Below, piece after piece: positions 1 through 8,658 of a stretch of DNA of 54,102 bases (its first letter is position 1; each line of letters opens with the position of its first letter). Both the position numbers and the translations under genes were made by a program. The notes beneath the pieces were generated by a model. It saw only the letters and a program-made list of their open reading frames with translations. It was not told the DNA's origin and did not search any database. The stretch is from a virus, in the IMG/VR virus record IMGVR_UViG_3300012988_000019, positions 1-54,102 of that record. One strand, 5' to 3'.

Positions 1-1085
1 AACGAGTCCACCAGCGGGTAGTCCGAGCGCTGGCCCGGGATGACCTTGAGACCGCGGTAGGCCTCGTTGGCGTGCTCCCGCAGGCCGATGGGGTTGGAGA
101 TGTTGTCCTGCCCACCGGTCACCACCGAGACCAGGTAGCCGGCCGGGATGTAGCCCTCCTCGACCACGTGGAACGGGCCGTAGGTGCCGATCTCGCCCTC
201 GACGGTGCCCTGCGGGCCACCGACGTACTGGCCGTTGTTGGGCACCCAGACCGCACCGCCGTAGGTCGACGGGTTCGGCACGAAGTCGTACATCGCGCCG
301 GTGGTGGTCCGGAACGTCTTGATGACGTCGGCCTCCTGCTTGTTCACCCAGAGCACGGTGCGGTAGCCGTTCTGGAGCGTGTAGCCGTGCTCCTCCGTGG
401 CCCGCGCCAGGGTGTCGAGGTCCTGGCTGCGGACGGCCGCCGCACCCGAGACCAGGTAGTGGTTGTGGTTGCCGGCGAAGGTGTTCTGCTTGTACTTCGG
501 CGGCAGCTCACCGTCACCGTTGTAGAAGCCGAAGACCGTGATCGGCTCGTTCTTGTCGGTGATGCCCTGCGAGTTGAGCGGGTTGAACAGCCGCTCCATG
601 ACCTTGCGGAAGAGCAGCTTGGTGTCCGCCTCCAGCGCCATGTTGTGGTTCTGACGCAGCTGCTGCGCGCCGGCCTCCGCGATGAACATCCAGGTGTACC
701 GGATGGCCAGGTCGTAGAAGTCGAAGTCGAACCCGCGGAAGAACCGGGTCGCGGTCCCGCGGATGCCGACCGGCTGGCCGTACTCGGAGGCCCGCTCGAA
801 GTCGACCTCGGACGGCACCTGGACCTCCTCGACGATGCCGTTCACGCGGACCGAGAGCGCGTCGATGATGCGGTTCCGGTCGCGGTTGCGGATCGCGATG
901 GTGGCCTGGACCTCGTTCCAGAAGTCGTTGAGGTCCGTGCCGTCGGCGGCGACGATGACGTCGGCCCGCTCGTTGAAGCCCTGCTCGCCACCACGGATGA
1001 GGTAGCGGTCGAGCTCGTGGGAGCCCGCGGCGTTGAACCAGTCGAGGTACTCCGCCGGGGAGATGATGGTGGGCGTCTGACCCAT
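1..1085 (-). CDS. Major capsid protein, 3' end beyond the left edge
   Basis: Probable HK97-fold shell protein; about 361 codons are visible and no stop is reached. The ATG is at 1085-1083 behind AAGGAG. The N-terminus reads MGQTPTIISPAEYLDWFNAA, and later parts have the long alpha/beta texture of actinophage capsid proteins (VRVNGIVEEVQVPSEVDFER, GYIPAGYLVSVVTGG near the edge). The call rests mainly on gene order, portal then scaffold then decoration then capsid, and on size. It sits 40 bases after the decoration gene in the same operon. The C-terminus cannot be assessed. Confidence 0.85.
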   Translation of the reverse strand, partial: MGQTPTIISPAEYLDWFNAAGSHELDRYLIRGGEQGFNERADVIVAADGTDLNDFWNEVQATIAIRNRDRNRIIDALSVRVNGIVEEVQVPSEVDFERASEYGQPVGIRGTATRFFRGFDFDFYDLAIRYTWMFIAEAGAQQLRQNHNMALEADTKLLFRKVMERLFNPLNSQGITDKNEPITVFGFYNGDGELPPKYKQNTFAGNHNHYLVSGAAAVRSQDLDTLARATEEHGYTLQNGYRTVLWVNKQEADVIKTFRTTTGAMYDFVPNPSTYGGAVWVPNNGQYVGGPQGTVEGEIGTYGPFHVVEEGYIPAGYLVSVVTGGQDNISNPIGLREHANEAYRGLKVIPGQRSDYPLVDS

Positions 1086-1125
1086 GGTGGTTGTCTCCTT
1101 GTTTTTCAGTGGATCGACGGAGGGA

Positions 1126-1581
1126 TCAGGCCGCGGCCGGGGCGGGCGCCGCGAACCGGACGACCAGGCGGCCGGCCTCGACGGTCCAGCCGATGGGCAT
1201 GTTGGTGCCCGCGGTCAGGGTCAGCGCGCCGGCGGAGGTCACGTAGACCTTGCTGCCGGCCAGGAAGACCGTCGGGTCGAGGTCGACGATCTCGCCCTGG
1301 GTCATGACGTCGACGACGTCACCCGCGCGGGCGCCGATGAACGCGGCGGGGTTCGGGTCGCCGGCACGCAGCGAGGTGTCCCACTGGCCGACCGGGCCGC
1401 GGGCCACGTTCTTCACCACGACACCGACGATGCCGGTCTGGCCGCCCGAGCCGACGACCAGGCGGCCGGCGGAGTTGAGCGAGACACCCCCGATGAAGCC
1501 GCCGTCGGTGAGGGTGAGCGCCGCGGCGAGACGCGCGCGGAACCCACCGGAGATCGGGTCGTACTTGTCGTACCGAGCCAT
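1126..1581 (-). CDS. Capsid decoration / head protein
   Basis: 151 residues, rich in Gly, Val and Ala, predicted beta, beginning MARYDKYDPISGGFRARLAA. Small proteins of this kind between scaffold and major capsid in actinophages are usually head decoration or stabilisation proteins. The repeated short beta turns (SAGRLVVGSGGQ, SAGALTLTAGT) fit a capsomer-binding beta barrel. It has a GAGGAG ribosome site before the ATG. It could instead be a head fibre base; the decoration role is inferred from position and texture. Confidence 0.65.
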   Translation of the reverse strand: MARYDKYDPISGGFRARLAAALTLTDGGFIGGVSLNSAGRLVVGSGGQTGIVGVVVKNVARGPVGQWDTSLRAGDPNPAAFIGARAGDVVDVMTQGEIVDLDPTVFLAGSKVYVTSAGALTLTAGTNMPIGWTVEAGRLVVRFAAPAPAAA

Positions 1582-1626
1582 GAGTGGCTCCTCCTTGTTC
1601 TGCGGTGTGGAAGAGGGATGGAAGGA

Positions 1627-2295
1627 TCAGAGCCCGGGGTACTGCTTGCGGAAGGTCTCCTCCGTCGTCTCGGGCTTCTTGCTCTTGGAGCCCCCGAACT
1701 GCTCGCCCGTGGGCTCGCCGTCGGTGGTGCCCCGGCGGATGAAGTGCGGCTTCTTGGCGGCGAGTGCCTTGACCGCCTTCTCGACCGCCTTGAGATCCAC
1801 CGTGACGTCCGAGGGGTCCTCGTCGTCCTGCTCGATGGTGATGGACTCCTTGTCCACACCCGAGATGGCGTCGTCGATGTCGAGGAAGTTCAGCTTCTGA
1901 GCCGCCTTCTCGATGGCGGAGTTCAGCTCGCGGGTCCGGTAGCCCTGGGCCAGCTTCTCAGCCTTGGCCTCGGCCTTCTCCCGCTTGATGCGCTCCTGCT
2001 CGATCTCGGTCTTCTCCTCGAGCTCGCGCTGCTCCTGAGCAGCCCGGAGCTTGCGGTTCTCGCGCTCGAGCGCCTTGTTCTTGGCACGCTCCTTGTTGAG
2101 GCCCGTCTTGAGACCCTTGAGCGGGTCATCGTCGTCGGGCGAGTCGTCGTCGTGCTCCTCGGACGCGTTGGGGTCGTCCTGGGGGTCCTCCTGACCGCCA
2201 GTCGGGTCACCCGCGGGGTCGCCCCCGCTGGAGTCGTCCTCGCCCTCCGCACCGATGATGAAGGGGGGGAGCAGTCGCTCGAGCTCGTTGTCCAT
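1627..2295 (-). CDS. Capsid scaffolding protein
   Basis: 222 residues. An acidic, low-complexity N-terminal half (residues about 18-60, Asp/Glu/Ser/Gly rich) is followed by a charged coiled coil (about 65-125, Glu/Lys/Arg heptads) and a basic C-terminal tail containing GGSKSKKPETTEETF. This composition and the location between portal and capsid are characteristic of phage scaffolding proteins, whose basic tail binds the coat protein. No protease motif is seen, so no evidence that it is a fused protease-scaffold. Confidence 0.8.
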   Translation of the reverse strand: MDNELERLLPPFIIGAEGEDDSSGGDPAGDPTGGQEDPQDDPNASEEHDDDSPDDDDPLKGLKTGLNKERAKNKALERENRKLRAAQEQRELEEKTEIEQERIKREKAEAKAEKLAQGYRTRELNSAIEKAAQKLNFLDIDDAISGVDKESITIEQDDEDPSDVTVDLKAVEKAVKALAAKKPHFIRRGTTDGEPTGEQFGGSKSKKPETTEETFRKQYPGL

Positions 2296-2355
2296 GGTTG
2301 ATCCTTCCCGCGCATCCCGCGCGTGTTTCGTTGGAGCATCTCGCTCCGGTGAGTA

Positions 2356-3900
2356 CTACGCTTCGGTGCCCGAGCTTTCGTTCGGACGGTCCTTGTTGTT
2401 GCTCGAGTTCTGATCCTCGAGCGTGTTCCCGTCGGTCGACGTCTCGTCGTCCTCGGAAGTCTCTTCGTCGTCGCCCTGGTCCTCCTGCTGGTTCTTGGAG
2501 ACCGCGTTGCGAGCGAGGTCCTCGTCGATCTGGTCCTGGATGTTGCGGGGGAACTCGTACCCCAGCTTCTCCATCTCGTCGCGGTAGTACTTCGTCGAGA
2601 TGACCCGTCGGTCGAGCATGTTGTTGAGCTCCTCGACCTTGGCCTTGCGGTCAGTCGGGAGCTTGTCACCGATGGTCGGAACGACCTCGCCCTCGAGCGC
2701 CTCGTGCTCGAAGACCTCGTGCCAAACCATCCAGTCGTAGAAGAGCTGCTTGAGCCGAGCGATACCGGCCTGGTCTCGCTGCTCGACCTTGGCGAGCGTT
2801 GGCATGAACTTGATCGCCAGCGCGATACCGGACTGAGCCACCTGAGCATCGACCTTGCCGAGGGCCACGTCGCTCAGCGAGGCGCCCTCCATCATCTTCC
2901 GCTCGATGTAGCTGATCTGGTCCGTGGCAGGGGTGATCGACGTGACCCCCTCGACGCGGCGGAAGTAGGAGCCCTGAGGCACCTCCATGACTCGACCCGG
3001 GGCGACCTCCCAGTCGACCTCCGCGCCGGAGTCGTTCACCGGACGGCCACCGTCCGTGGCGTAGACACCCAGGCCCTCAAGCGAGAGCGAAGCCGAGACG
3101 TCAGTCGCGCTCTGCGAGACCGTCTGGAGCAGCGACTCGAAGCCGCGCAGCTCGGAAGAACCGAAGTCCTCCCCGTCCCAGGCCCGGTTACGGAACCAGT
3201 AGACGGGGATGGTGTCGATGCGCTGGTCCAGGTAGCCCTTGGCGAGGATGGTGCGCACCAGCTTGGGCTGCTCGCCGTACCACTTCGGCTCGAGCTCGTA
3301 GATGCCCTGCTGGCGGCTCACCCGGCGGTTGCCGAGCTCATCCTCCTCGAGCTCATACGTCAGCTTGTTGACGTAGCTCTTGTTGTCGTTCGGGTCGTTG
3401 TAGACCGTGACGAGGTGGCACTTGAGCATCTTGTCCGGCGTGTGCATGTCCCACACCGGGAAGACCGACCCGGGGTCGACCGAGTTCAGCGAGAGGCGTC
3501 GCCCCTCCCTCTTCTTGGGGTTACCGGTGAGGTGGAAGACGAAGTCTCCCTTGGCGACACCGGCATGCTTGGCGGTGTGGAACCTCGAGTAGAAGGCCTC
3601 CCGGTCCAGAAAGGCCTGCAGCGTCTTCTTGGTAGCAGCCGATCCACCATCAACCACCAGCTCCAGACCCTTGAGGATGTAGTAGGCAGTCGTGTCGACG
3701 ATCACTCGAGCGTTCGGGATGTACAGCGGCTGCTCACCCTCGAGCACTCGCAGCGAGAACTGGCGCGGCTCGTTCTGGTAGAGCTCGTTGTACTTCTCGT
3801 AGGCCGCGATGCGGTCCTGCTCGTCCTGGGGGATCCAGACTGGTCGAGCAACACCGAGGAATCGGCGTACGCTGGACCACTGGTTCGGGTCGTCGCTCAT
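2356..3900 (-). CDS. Portal protein
   Basis: 514 residues, the usual size for the dodecameric portal through which DNA enters the head and to which the tail joins. It begins MSDDPNQWSSVRRFLGVARP and has the typical portal stretch ALAIKFMPTLAKVEQRDQAG followed by a long helical part and a disordered acidic C-terminus (from about residue 465). Its ATG overlaps the terminase stop (ATGA), showing translational coupling. Identification rests on position, length and these motifs. Confidence 0.85.
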   Translation of the reverse strand: MSDDPNQWSSVRRFLGVARPVWIPQDEQDRIAAYEKYNELYQNEPRQFSLRVLEGEQPLYIPNARVIVDTTAYYILKGLELVVDGGSAATKKTLQAFLDREAFYSRFHTAKHAGVAKGDFVFHLTGNPKKREGRRLSLNSVDPGSVFPVWDMHTPDKMLKCHLVTVYNDPNDNKSYVNKLTYELEEDELGNRRVSRQQGIYELEPKWYGEQPKLVRTILAKGYLDQRIDTIPVYWFRNRAWDGEDFGSSELRGFESLLQTVSQSATDVSASLSLEGLGVYATDGGRPVNDSGAEVDWEVAPGRVMEVPQGSYFRRVEGVTSITPATDQISYIERKMMEGASLSDVALGKVDAQVAQSGIALAIKFMPTLAKVEQRDQAGIARLKQLFYDWMVWHEVFEHEALEGEVVPTIGDKLPTDRKAKVEELNNMLDRRVISTKYYRDEMEKLGYEFPRNIQDQIDEDLARNAVSKNQQEDQGDDEETSEDDETSTDGNTLEDQNSSNNKDRPNESSGTEA

Positions 3901-5297
3901 GCTGCCCTCCTCGACTTCCTAACGGAGCTCTGTCGGCTCTGGCGCTTGGCCGTATCGAACTGTTCCATGTGTCCCTTGAAGAACCGCCCCAGGGCCTCAG
4001 GACCGTGGTTGTCCTTGTCCAGCGGCATCTCACTGTCGTTGCGCATGTCGCTGTGAGACTCGGGCCAACGGTAGCCCTCTCGCATCTCCCAGATCAGCTT
4101 GGTGCAGCGTCGGTCGACCTGCAGACCGGGCTTCTTGTCGGGGTGGTCATCGGGCAGCCGCTCCGGACGAAGCTTCAGCGCCGAGCGGATCAGCCGAAGT
4201 CGAACCTTCAGCTCACCACCCGTGTTGGTCTTGACCGGCACTCCGAGGTGACGGCGGAGGATCGCCGAGTCATCCGGCGCGGCCGGGTCGGCGTAGATCG
4301 CGACGAGCTTCTGGGTCAGCGGGTGATCCTTCAGTTCGTTGCGAGCGATGTCCTCAGTGTCGCGCATCCGGAAGCGGTGCTCCCCGATCACGTAGACGAA
4401 CTTCTCCCAGGGGTCGACCTGGATCCAGAGCCAGACCCAGTCGTTCGTGTAGCCGTAGTCGACCGCGGCGTAGAGGGGCCAGTCCGGGTTGTACCGGATA
4501 TCGGCAACGTGATCCTCGTCGTCCCACTCCTTCATGACGCGGCCCTGGCGCTGGATGAACTCGCCACCGTACTGCCGACGGAACTCATCCTCGGTCAGGT
4601 CGTCCTCAGCCTCGAGGATCTCGGGGTCGTTGCGCCCTCCGGGGAAGACGATGGTGTTCGTCCAGCTCGGCATGCGCCAGGATCGCCACTGCGTCTTGGT
4701 CGGGTCCTGACCACGGTTGTATGCCCAGTAGAGCAGCGAGTTCTCGCTGGCGTCCTCAGGCACCCCAGACATCAGGCTCATGCCTCGCTTGTCGGAGAGC
4801 GCGGGTCGGACGTAGTCACCGAACATGCGGCGACGGTGTCGACCGGCCTCGACCAGCAGCACGAAGTCCAGACCCTCACCGACCAGGCTCTCGGGGTGAC
4901 GCGCAGAGCGGCACTCGATGTCGAAACCCCAGCGGGTGCGGATGTGCATGTTGCCGTTCTCGACGTTGTTCAGGAACTTGGAACTGACAGTGTCAATCCC
5001 CAGCTTCTTGAACGTGTCGTAGATGATCCGGAACTCCTTCTCGCAGTCGGAGTACTCCGGACCAATGATCCATCCGCGCATGGGCTCACCGCGCCAGTTG
5101 CGGACGAATGCCAGGCACTCCGACTCCTTACCACCGAGCATCGTCTTGCCCCAGCGTCGGCCGTTGCAGAGAACTCGGTGGCGAGTGTTGTCGTAGTGGA
5201 TGATCTGCTGGCCCCGGTGTGGACGGTACTCCGTCTTGTCGAAGTAGACGTCCTTCCGGAAAACCAGGCCCTCTTCACTGGGCAGCTCTAGCGGCAT
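3897..5297 (-). CDS. terL: Terminase large subunit
   Basis: 466-residue packaging motor. The ATPase domain has a Walker A-like GRRWGKT at residues 46-52 and a Walker B-like hydrophobic strand ending in an acid (LDFVLLVEA). The C-terminal RNase H-like nuclease has the expected acids in AAVDYGY (about residue 280), YADPAAPDD and DKDNHGPEALGRFF. The ATG at 5297 follows GAGGG. The 126 bases upstream (5298-5423) hold no gene; they contain GCGCGATGCGCGATC-type small inverted repeats and a TTGACT without a clear -10 box. Confidence 0.92.
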   Translation of the reverse strand: MPLELPSEEGLVFRKDVYFDKTEYRPHRGQQIIHYDNTRHRVLCNGRRWGKTMLGGKESECLAFVRNWRGEPMRGWIIGPEYSDCEKEFRIIYDTFKKLGIDTVSSKFLNNVENGNMHIRTRWGFDIECRSARHPESLVGEGLDFVLLVEAGRHRRRMFGDYVRPALSDKRGMSLMSGVPEDASENSLLYWAYNRGQDPTKTQWRSWRMPSWTNTIVFPGGRNDPEILEAEDDLTEDEFRRQYGGEFIQRQGRVMKEWDDEDHVADIRYNPDWPLYAAVDYGYTNDWVWLWIQVDPWEKFVYVIGEHRFRMRDTEDIARNELKDHPLTQKLVAIYADPAAPDDSAILRRHLGVPVKTNTGGELKVRLRLIRSALKLRPERLPDDHPDKKPGLQVDRRCTKLIWEMREGYRWPESHSDMRNDSEMPLDKDNHGPEALGRFFKGHMEQFDTAKRQSRQSSVRKSRRAA

Positions 5298-5423
5298 GCG
5301 CGAATCCCTCGCGTTCTTGTCAAGCTCGATGCCCGATCACTCAGCGCGACCCCCTACAGGCAATTTGAGTCAACCTGGGGGGCCGTCTGAAGGCATCTCG
5401 CCGCATGATCGCGCATCGCGCGT

Positions 5424-5708
5424 TTAGTAGGGGTAAGGCGTCTCCCGATAGCGGTCGGCCTCAGCCTGTCGTATCTGCCGCTGTCGCTCCTCCCGAGCGT
5501 AGCGGTCCGCCTCTGCAGCTCGCGGGTCCGGCCTCTGCCCACCATACCAATGGTAGGGATCGACCGGCGCGCGGCTGTCTTCCTCCTGCCCCGTCAGCGA
5601 CTGAAGCCGGAGCCTGTCAGAGGCCGTCAGAGCGTCAGTCCCCTTCGGGTGGACGGTGTTAGGCATCACGCCGCCGCCGTCGTATTCCGAGTGATCCTCC
5701 ACACCCAT
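5424..5708 (-). CDS. Small hydrophilic protein in the head operon
   Basis: 94 residues, not recognised. Highly charged, with a C-terminal Arg/Glu/Ala-rich helix (AEADRYAREERQRQIRQAEA) that would form a single amphipathic or coiled-coil helix. It starts at an ATG behind AAAGGAGG and lies 13 bases after the JAMM protease gene, so it belongs to the packaging/head transcript. It could be a head-assembly accessory, but nothing specific shows this. Confidence 0.7.
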   Translation of the reverse strand: MGVEDHSEYDGGGVMPNTVHPKGTDALTASDRLRLQSLTGQEEDSRAPVDPYHWYGGQRPDPRAAEADRYAREERQRQIRQAEADRYRETPYPY

Positions 5709-5721
5709 GATCGGCCTCCTT

Positions 5722-6075
5722 TCAGTACCAGGTTGGGGTCAGCTCGCCATCGGTGACTGCGATGACGAGGTGACTGAGTGGTTCGACCCTCTGGGCGAGG
5801 TCGACCCGAGATGGACCGACCCCGCCGCCGGGGTGAGAATGCCAGAGGGTGAGCTTCTCGAGTGTCGCCAAGGAAAGAGGCAGGTGGTTGGAGAGAAGTA
5901 CCTTCTGGATCTCAAGCCTGCTGACTGTGAACCTGTTGGTCGGGTTCTCAGCCTCGTTGGGGAGCTGAACCACCGTGCCGTCCGGTAGGATCAGCCCAGC
6001 GGCCTCGTTCGGCATCTCGGGCAGGATGATCTGCTCGAGCTGCCTCATCAGCCGGGGCGTCAGGACGTGCAGCAC
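5722..6075 (-). CDS. JAMM/MPN-type metalloprotease
   Basis: 117 residues with a complete JAMM zinc motif: Glu24 (NEAAGL), His79-x-His81 (LWHSHPGGG), Ser89 and Asp92 (PSRVD). The family cleaves isopeptide or peptide bonds; phage members normally belong to tail-tip assembly (lambda K). Here the gene sits between the terminase subunits, so a head or packaging role, or a host-directed role, is possible. Start is GTG 6075 with GGAGG five bases upstream, inside the preceding gene. No NlpC/P60 domain is attached. Confidence 0.8.
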   Translation of the reverse strand: MLHVLTPRLMRQLEQIILPEMPNEAAGLILPDGTVVQLPNEAENPTNRFTVSRLEIQKVLLSNHLPLSLATLEKLTLWHSHPGGGVGPSRVDLAQRVEPLSHLVIAVTDGELTPTWY

Positions 6076-6346
6076 TGGTACCTCCGAAGATGGCCATCAG
6101 ATCACCCTCGTCGAGGATGCCCTTCTGAGCCAGTCGTTCGATCATGCGGAGCGTGAGCCCCGCGGTCTGGGCCTCGATAGCCCCCGGCACTCGCTCCCGG
6201 GGTGCCTGGCGTCGAGGTGTGGGGCCGGGCTGCAGCGGGATCAGCTCGTCAGTAAGAGTGAACCGATGGTACTTGTCACCGTGCAGCTCGCGGATGGTGC
6301 TGCAGACCCCGCAGACATCGTCAGGGCCATTCTGGATGTCAGCCAT
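5948..6346 (-). CDS. Zinc-finger protein overlapping the JAMM gene
   Basis: 132 residues. The N-terminus has CGVC followed by histidines (ELHGDKYHRF), a probable treble-clef or zinc-knuckle site. Residues up to about 88 look like normal coding sequence; the last 45 (Ala/Arg/Asp/Pro rich) lie inside the JAMM frame and look like an out-of-frame read-through, giving an unusually long 128-base overlap. It overlaps the preceding gene by 8 bases. Function unknown. Confidence 0.6.
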   Translation of the reverse strand: MADIQNGPDDVCGVCSTIRELHGDKYHRFTLTDELIPLQPGPTPRRQAPRERVPGAIEAQTAGLTLRMIERLAQKGILDEGDLMAIFGGTSAARPDAPADEAARADHPARDAERGRWADPTGRHGGSAPQRG

Positions 6347-7040
6347 CGCCGAGCTCCGATTCGTCGAAGTCCTCGGAAACCTGAGCAGCCATCTCCATGG
6401 TGATGCCCGGGTAGTGAGCCACCGAGTAACCCTGGCCCGTGTCGGGGTTCATCGCCGCCTGGGAGGGGTTCACCATCACCTGGCCGAGGATGCCCTGCAG
6501 CTTGACCGAGACATCGGCCTCGAGTCGCTGCTTGGGCTTGCCAACCACGTGCTCGATCAGGAACTTGGCCGCCTCGAGCTTCGTACCTGCCGGTACGATC
6601 GGCTTGCCCTTGTCGTCGTAGTCCTCGTTCTCGAGGATGTTCTTGATCGCCTGGACCGCGTCAACGGTCGTGGCGTTCATCTCCGACTTGATCGCGGCAG
6701 TGTACCGCTCCATGGCCTGTTCGTGAACAGCCGCGGTGATCCACTTCGGCGCTCGACCTCGGAAGGTCCCATCGGCAGAGCGAGGGCGGCCGTGAGCCAG
6801 CTCTTCCAGGTCCCACTCGTCGAGCGGCTTCTGGAAGAGGTAGTCAGCCTCCTGCTCAGTCATTCGTTCCGAGCGAGCCATCTTGCGTCGGGCTCGAGCT
6901 CGGATCTGCTTGGGCGTCAGGAGCTTGCCTTCCGCGGTGCGGGGCGGCTCTCGACGAGCCAGCTGGTCCTGGATGACCCCGGACTTGTGCTGACGATGGT
7001 CAGGGCTGTTCCTGAAGTCCACTGTCATCACGGATGCCAT
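6339..7040 (-). CDS. Probable terminase small subunit
   Basis: 233 residues from the ATG at 7040, chosen because GAGGAGGT lies 7 bases upstream. An N-terminal basic helical segment (PKQIRARARRKMARSERM) would suit DNA binding; a helical core follows (KWITAAVHEQAMERYTAAIK, KFLIEHVVGKPKQR). The KFLIEHVVGKP-type motif and the place just before the large terminase are typical of small-subunit candidates. It would recognise the packaging site. No catalytic motif; an unrelated DNA-binding head protein remains possible. Confidence 0.5.
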   Translation of the reverse strand: MASVMTVDFRNSPDHRQHKSGVIQDQLARREPPRTAEGKLLTPKQIRARARRKMARSERMTEQEADYLFQKPLDEWDLEELAHGRPRSADGTFRGRAPKWITAAVHEQAMERYTAAIKSEMNATTVDAVQAIKNILENEDYDDKGKPIVPAGTKLEAAKFLIEHVVGKPKQRLEADVSVKLQGILGQVMVNPSQAAMNPDTGQGYSVAHYPGITMEMAAQVSEDFDESELGDG

Positions 7041-7305
7041 CGTCAACACCTCCTCGGCGCGGCTGAAGCTTGCCCAGTCGACCGGTCCTGGGCAGATCGT
7101 CCGTATCGCGCTTGGTGGTGCGCGCTCGAGCATCGATGTGAGGCGATGCGTGCGAGGCGATCTGGATGCCTCTGACGCCGCCCTGTCGAGCGGTCGAGCG
7201 CTGCAGCAGCATGCGATTACGGCGGTCGAGCTCCTTCAGCTGGCGGTAGATGCGGACCTGGTACGCGAGAATCGCCAGCCCGAGAGCAAGGAGCAGGAAG
7301 TCCAT
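7000..7305 (-). CDS. Small single-pass membrane protein
   Basis: 101 residues from the ATG at 7305, which has AAGGAGG immediately upstream. Residues 2-16 (DFLLLALGLAILAYQV) form one membrane helix, followed by a basic cytoplasmic part. It is the first gene of the head operon and overlaps the small-terminase candidate by 41 bases. Function unknown. Confidence 0.6.
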   Translation of the reverse strand: MDFLLLALGLAILAYQVRIYRQLKELDRRNRMLLQRSTARQGGVRGIQIASHASPHIDARARTTKRDTDDLPRTGRLGKLQPRRGGVDDGIRDDSGLQEQP

Positions 7306-7357
7306 GGCTTTCCTCCTTGAGCTTGCCTCTATGAGGCAACGAGTCTGGATTGTGTGC

Positions 7358-7387
7358 ACTCTATCAAGGCATCTGTTCATCGCGCAA
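7358..7387 (-). promoter_or_regulatory. Promoter of the head/packaging operon
   Basis: -35 TTGCGC (7387-7382), 18-base spacer, -10 TAGAGT (7363-7358). The leader to the ATG at 7305 contains a perfect 7-bp hairpin TTGCCTC-TAT-GAGGCAA (7323-7339) just before the ribosome site, which could modulate translation or stabilise the 5' end. Confidence 0.5.
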
Positions 7388-7461
7388 GGGGACGCATCGG
7401 ACACCGTTCCCCAGCGGGCCCGAAGTTCATTCCTGTCAGCGAGTCATCCCACACCAATCGA

Positions 7462-7485
7462 GGCCGATCTCCGAAGAGACCGACC
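7462..7485 (-). terminator. Hairpin after the surface-protein operon
   Basis: A 10-bp stem with two wobble or mismatched positions closed by a TTCG tetraloop lies just beyond the stop of the LAHTG gene. There is no clear U-tract, so it may be an intrinsic terminator or an RNA-end stabiliser. Confidence 0.5.
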
Positions 7486-7506
7486 CCGAGAGGTAGTGCG
7501 TGATCG

Positions 7507-8646
7507 TCAGATCGTGTGGCGGCGGCGGTAGGCGACCGCCCCGACCGTGCCGGCACCGGCGGCGAGCAGCGCACCGGCGGTCCCGAGGGCGCCGAGGTCG
7601 GACCCGGTGTGGGCGAGCTCGGTGTCGTCGTTGGCCGGCGCGGCGACCTTGGCCGGGGTGACCGGCGCGGTGACCGTGACCGGGGCGGTGACGGAGATCG
7701 GCGTCGTGATCACCGGGTTGTCGACCGGCGTCGTCGGCTCCTCGACCGGGGTCTCGGGGTCGGTCGGGTCCTCGGGGTCGACGGGCGTCTCACCCGGCTC
7801 CTCCTCGCAGACCGTCGGGGCGATGTACTCCTGTCCGGGGTCGATCATCTCCGTGATGCCCTCGCCGGACCGCTCGTTCCCCGTCGGCTCGTAGCTGGCG
7901 TCGGGGGCCTTCCAGCCGGCGTCGCGCCAGACCAGCTCGGTCGAGTCCTCGGTGCCCGGGATGTAGTCCGGGTTCGGGATGGTCGGACCGGTGTAGTCCG
8001 GGTTGGGGATCGTCTCGTCGCCCTCGGCGTCGTGGTTGACGGTCTCGGTCCAGGCCTCGCGGATGGTGACCGTCTCGTCCCAGGCCTCCTTGATCAGGGC
8101 ACCCGGGCGGGTCTGGCCGGTCTGGGTGTAGCGGTACTCCGTGGAGACCTTGCGCTTCTTGCCGTCGGTCGACTGCACCGCCGAGTGCGGGCCGGCCTCG
8201 GTGAAGTTGGCGTCGGCCCACTTGGTCGAGTTGCCCGACCAGTTCTCCCAGCCGAAGGTCTCGCCGGTGTTGACCCAGCCCAGCCACCCGGTCTGCTGCT
8301 GGATGATGCCGCGGACCTGCTTGATGTACAGGTACTCGGTGGCGTACTCGGCGTCGTGGTGGATGACCGTGGTCTCCGCCGGGTGGTTGATCGTCTCGGT
8401 CCAGGCCGGCTTGTAGTCGGGGTTCGGGATCGTCGGCGAGACCGGGTTCGGCAGCGTCTCCTCGCCCTGGGCGGGGGTGCCGGCGATGGTGTGGAGGTAC
8501 TCGTACTGCACCGCGTAGGTCGGCGCGATGTACTCCTGGCCCGGGTCGGGCACGCACTCGGTGGCCGAGGCGATGGGGGCGAAGATCAGGCCGAGGGCGA
8601 TGGCGCCCGGGGCGGCGAGGGTGTAGAGGAAGCGCGACTTGCGCAT
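7507..8646 (-). CDS. Secreted, LAHTG sortase-anchored surface protein
   Basis: 379 residues. The N-terminus is a signal peptide (MRKSRFLYTLAAPGAIALGL, cleavage likely after ASA near residue 28). The C-terminus has LAHTG at 344-348, then a hydrophobic helix and RRRH tail: a complete cell-wall sorting signal of the LAxTG type recognised by class E sortases. The middle has short repeats: PGQEYIAPT twice, IPNPDY three or more times, W(T/D)ETV/I several times, and a Pro/Thr-rich stalk (about 285-340). It is last in the 10.35-7.5 kb operon, after a lipoprotein gene. Expected on the infected host's wall, perhaps to block adsorption by other phages; this role is inference. Confidence 0.85.
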   Translation of the reverse strand: MRKSRFLYTLAAPGAIALGLIFAPIASATECVPDPGQEYIAPTYAVQYEYLHTIAGTPAQGEETLPNPVSPTIPNPDYKPAWTETINHPAETTVIHHDAEYATEYLYIKQVRGIIQQQTGWLGWVNTGETFGWENWSGNSTKWADANFTEAGPHSAVQSTDGKKRKVSTEYRYTQTGQTRPGALIKEAWDETVTIREAWTETVNHDAEGDETIPNPDYTGPTIPNPDYIPGTEDSTELVWRDAGWKAPDASYEPTGNERSGEGITEMIDPGQEYIAPTVCEEEPGETPVDPEDPTDPETPVEEPTTPVDNPVITTPISVTAPVTVTAPVTPAKVAAPANDDTELAHTGSDLGALGTAGALLAAGAGTVGAVAYRRRHTI

Positions 8647-8658
8647 GAGAGGCTCCTG

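Noticed and set aside
72-2301. Long plus-strand open frames over the head genes
   Set aside because: They mirror the minus-strand capsid, decoration and scaffold genes, have Val/Leu/Arg-skewed composition and no ribosome sites.
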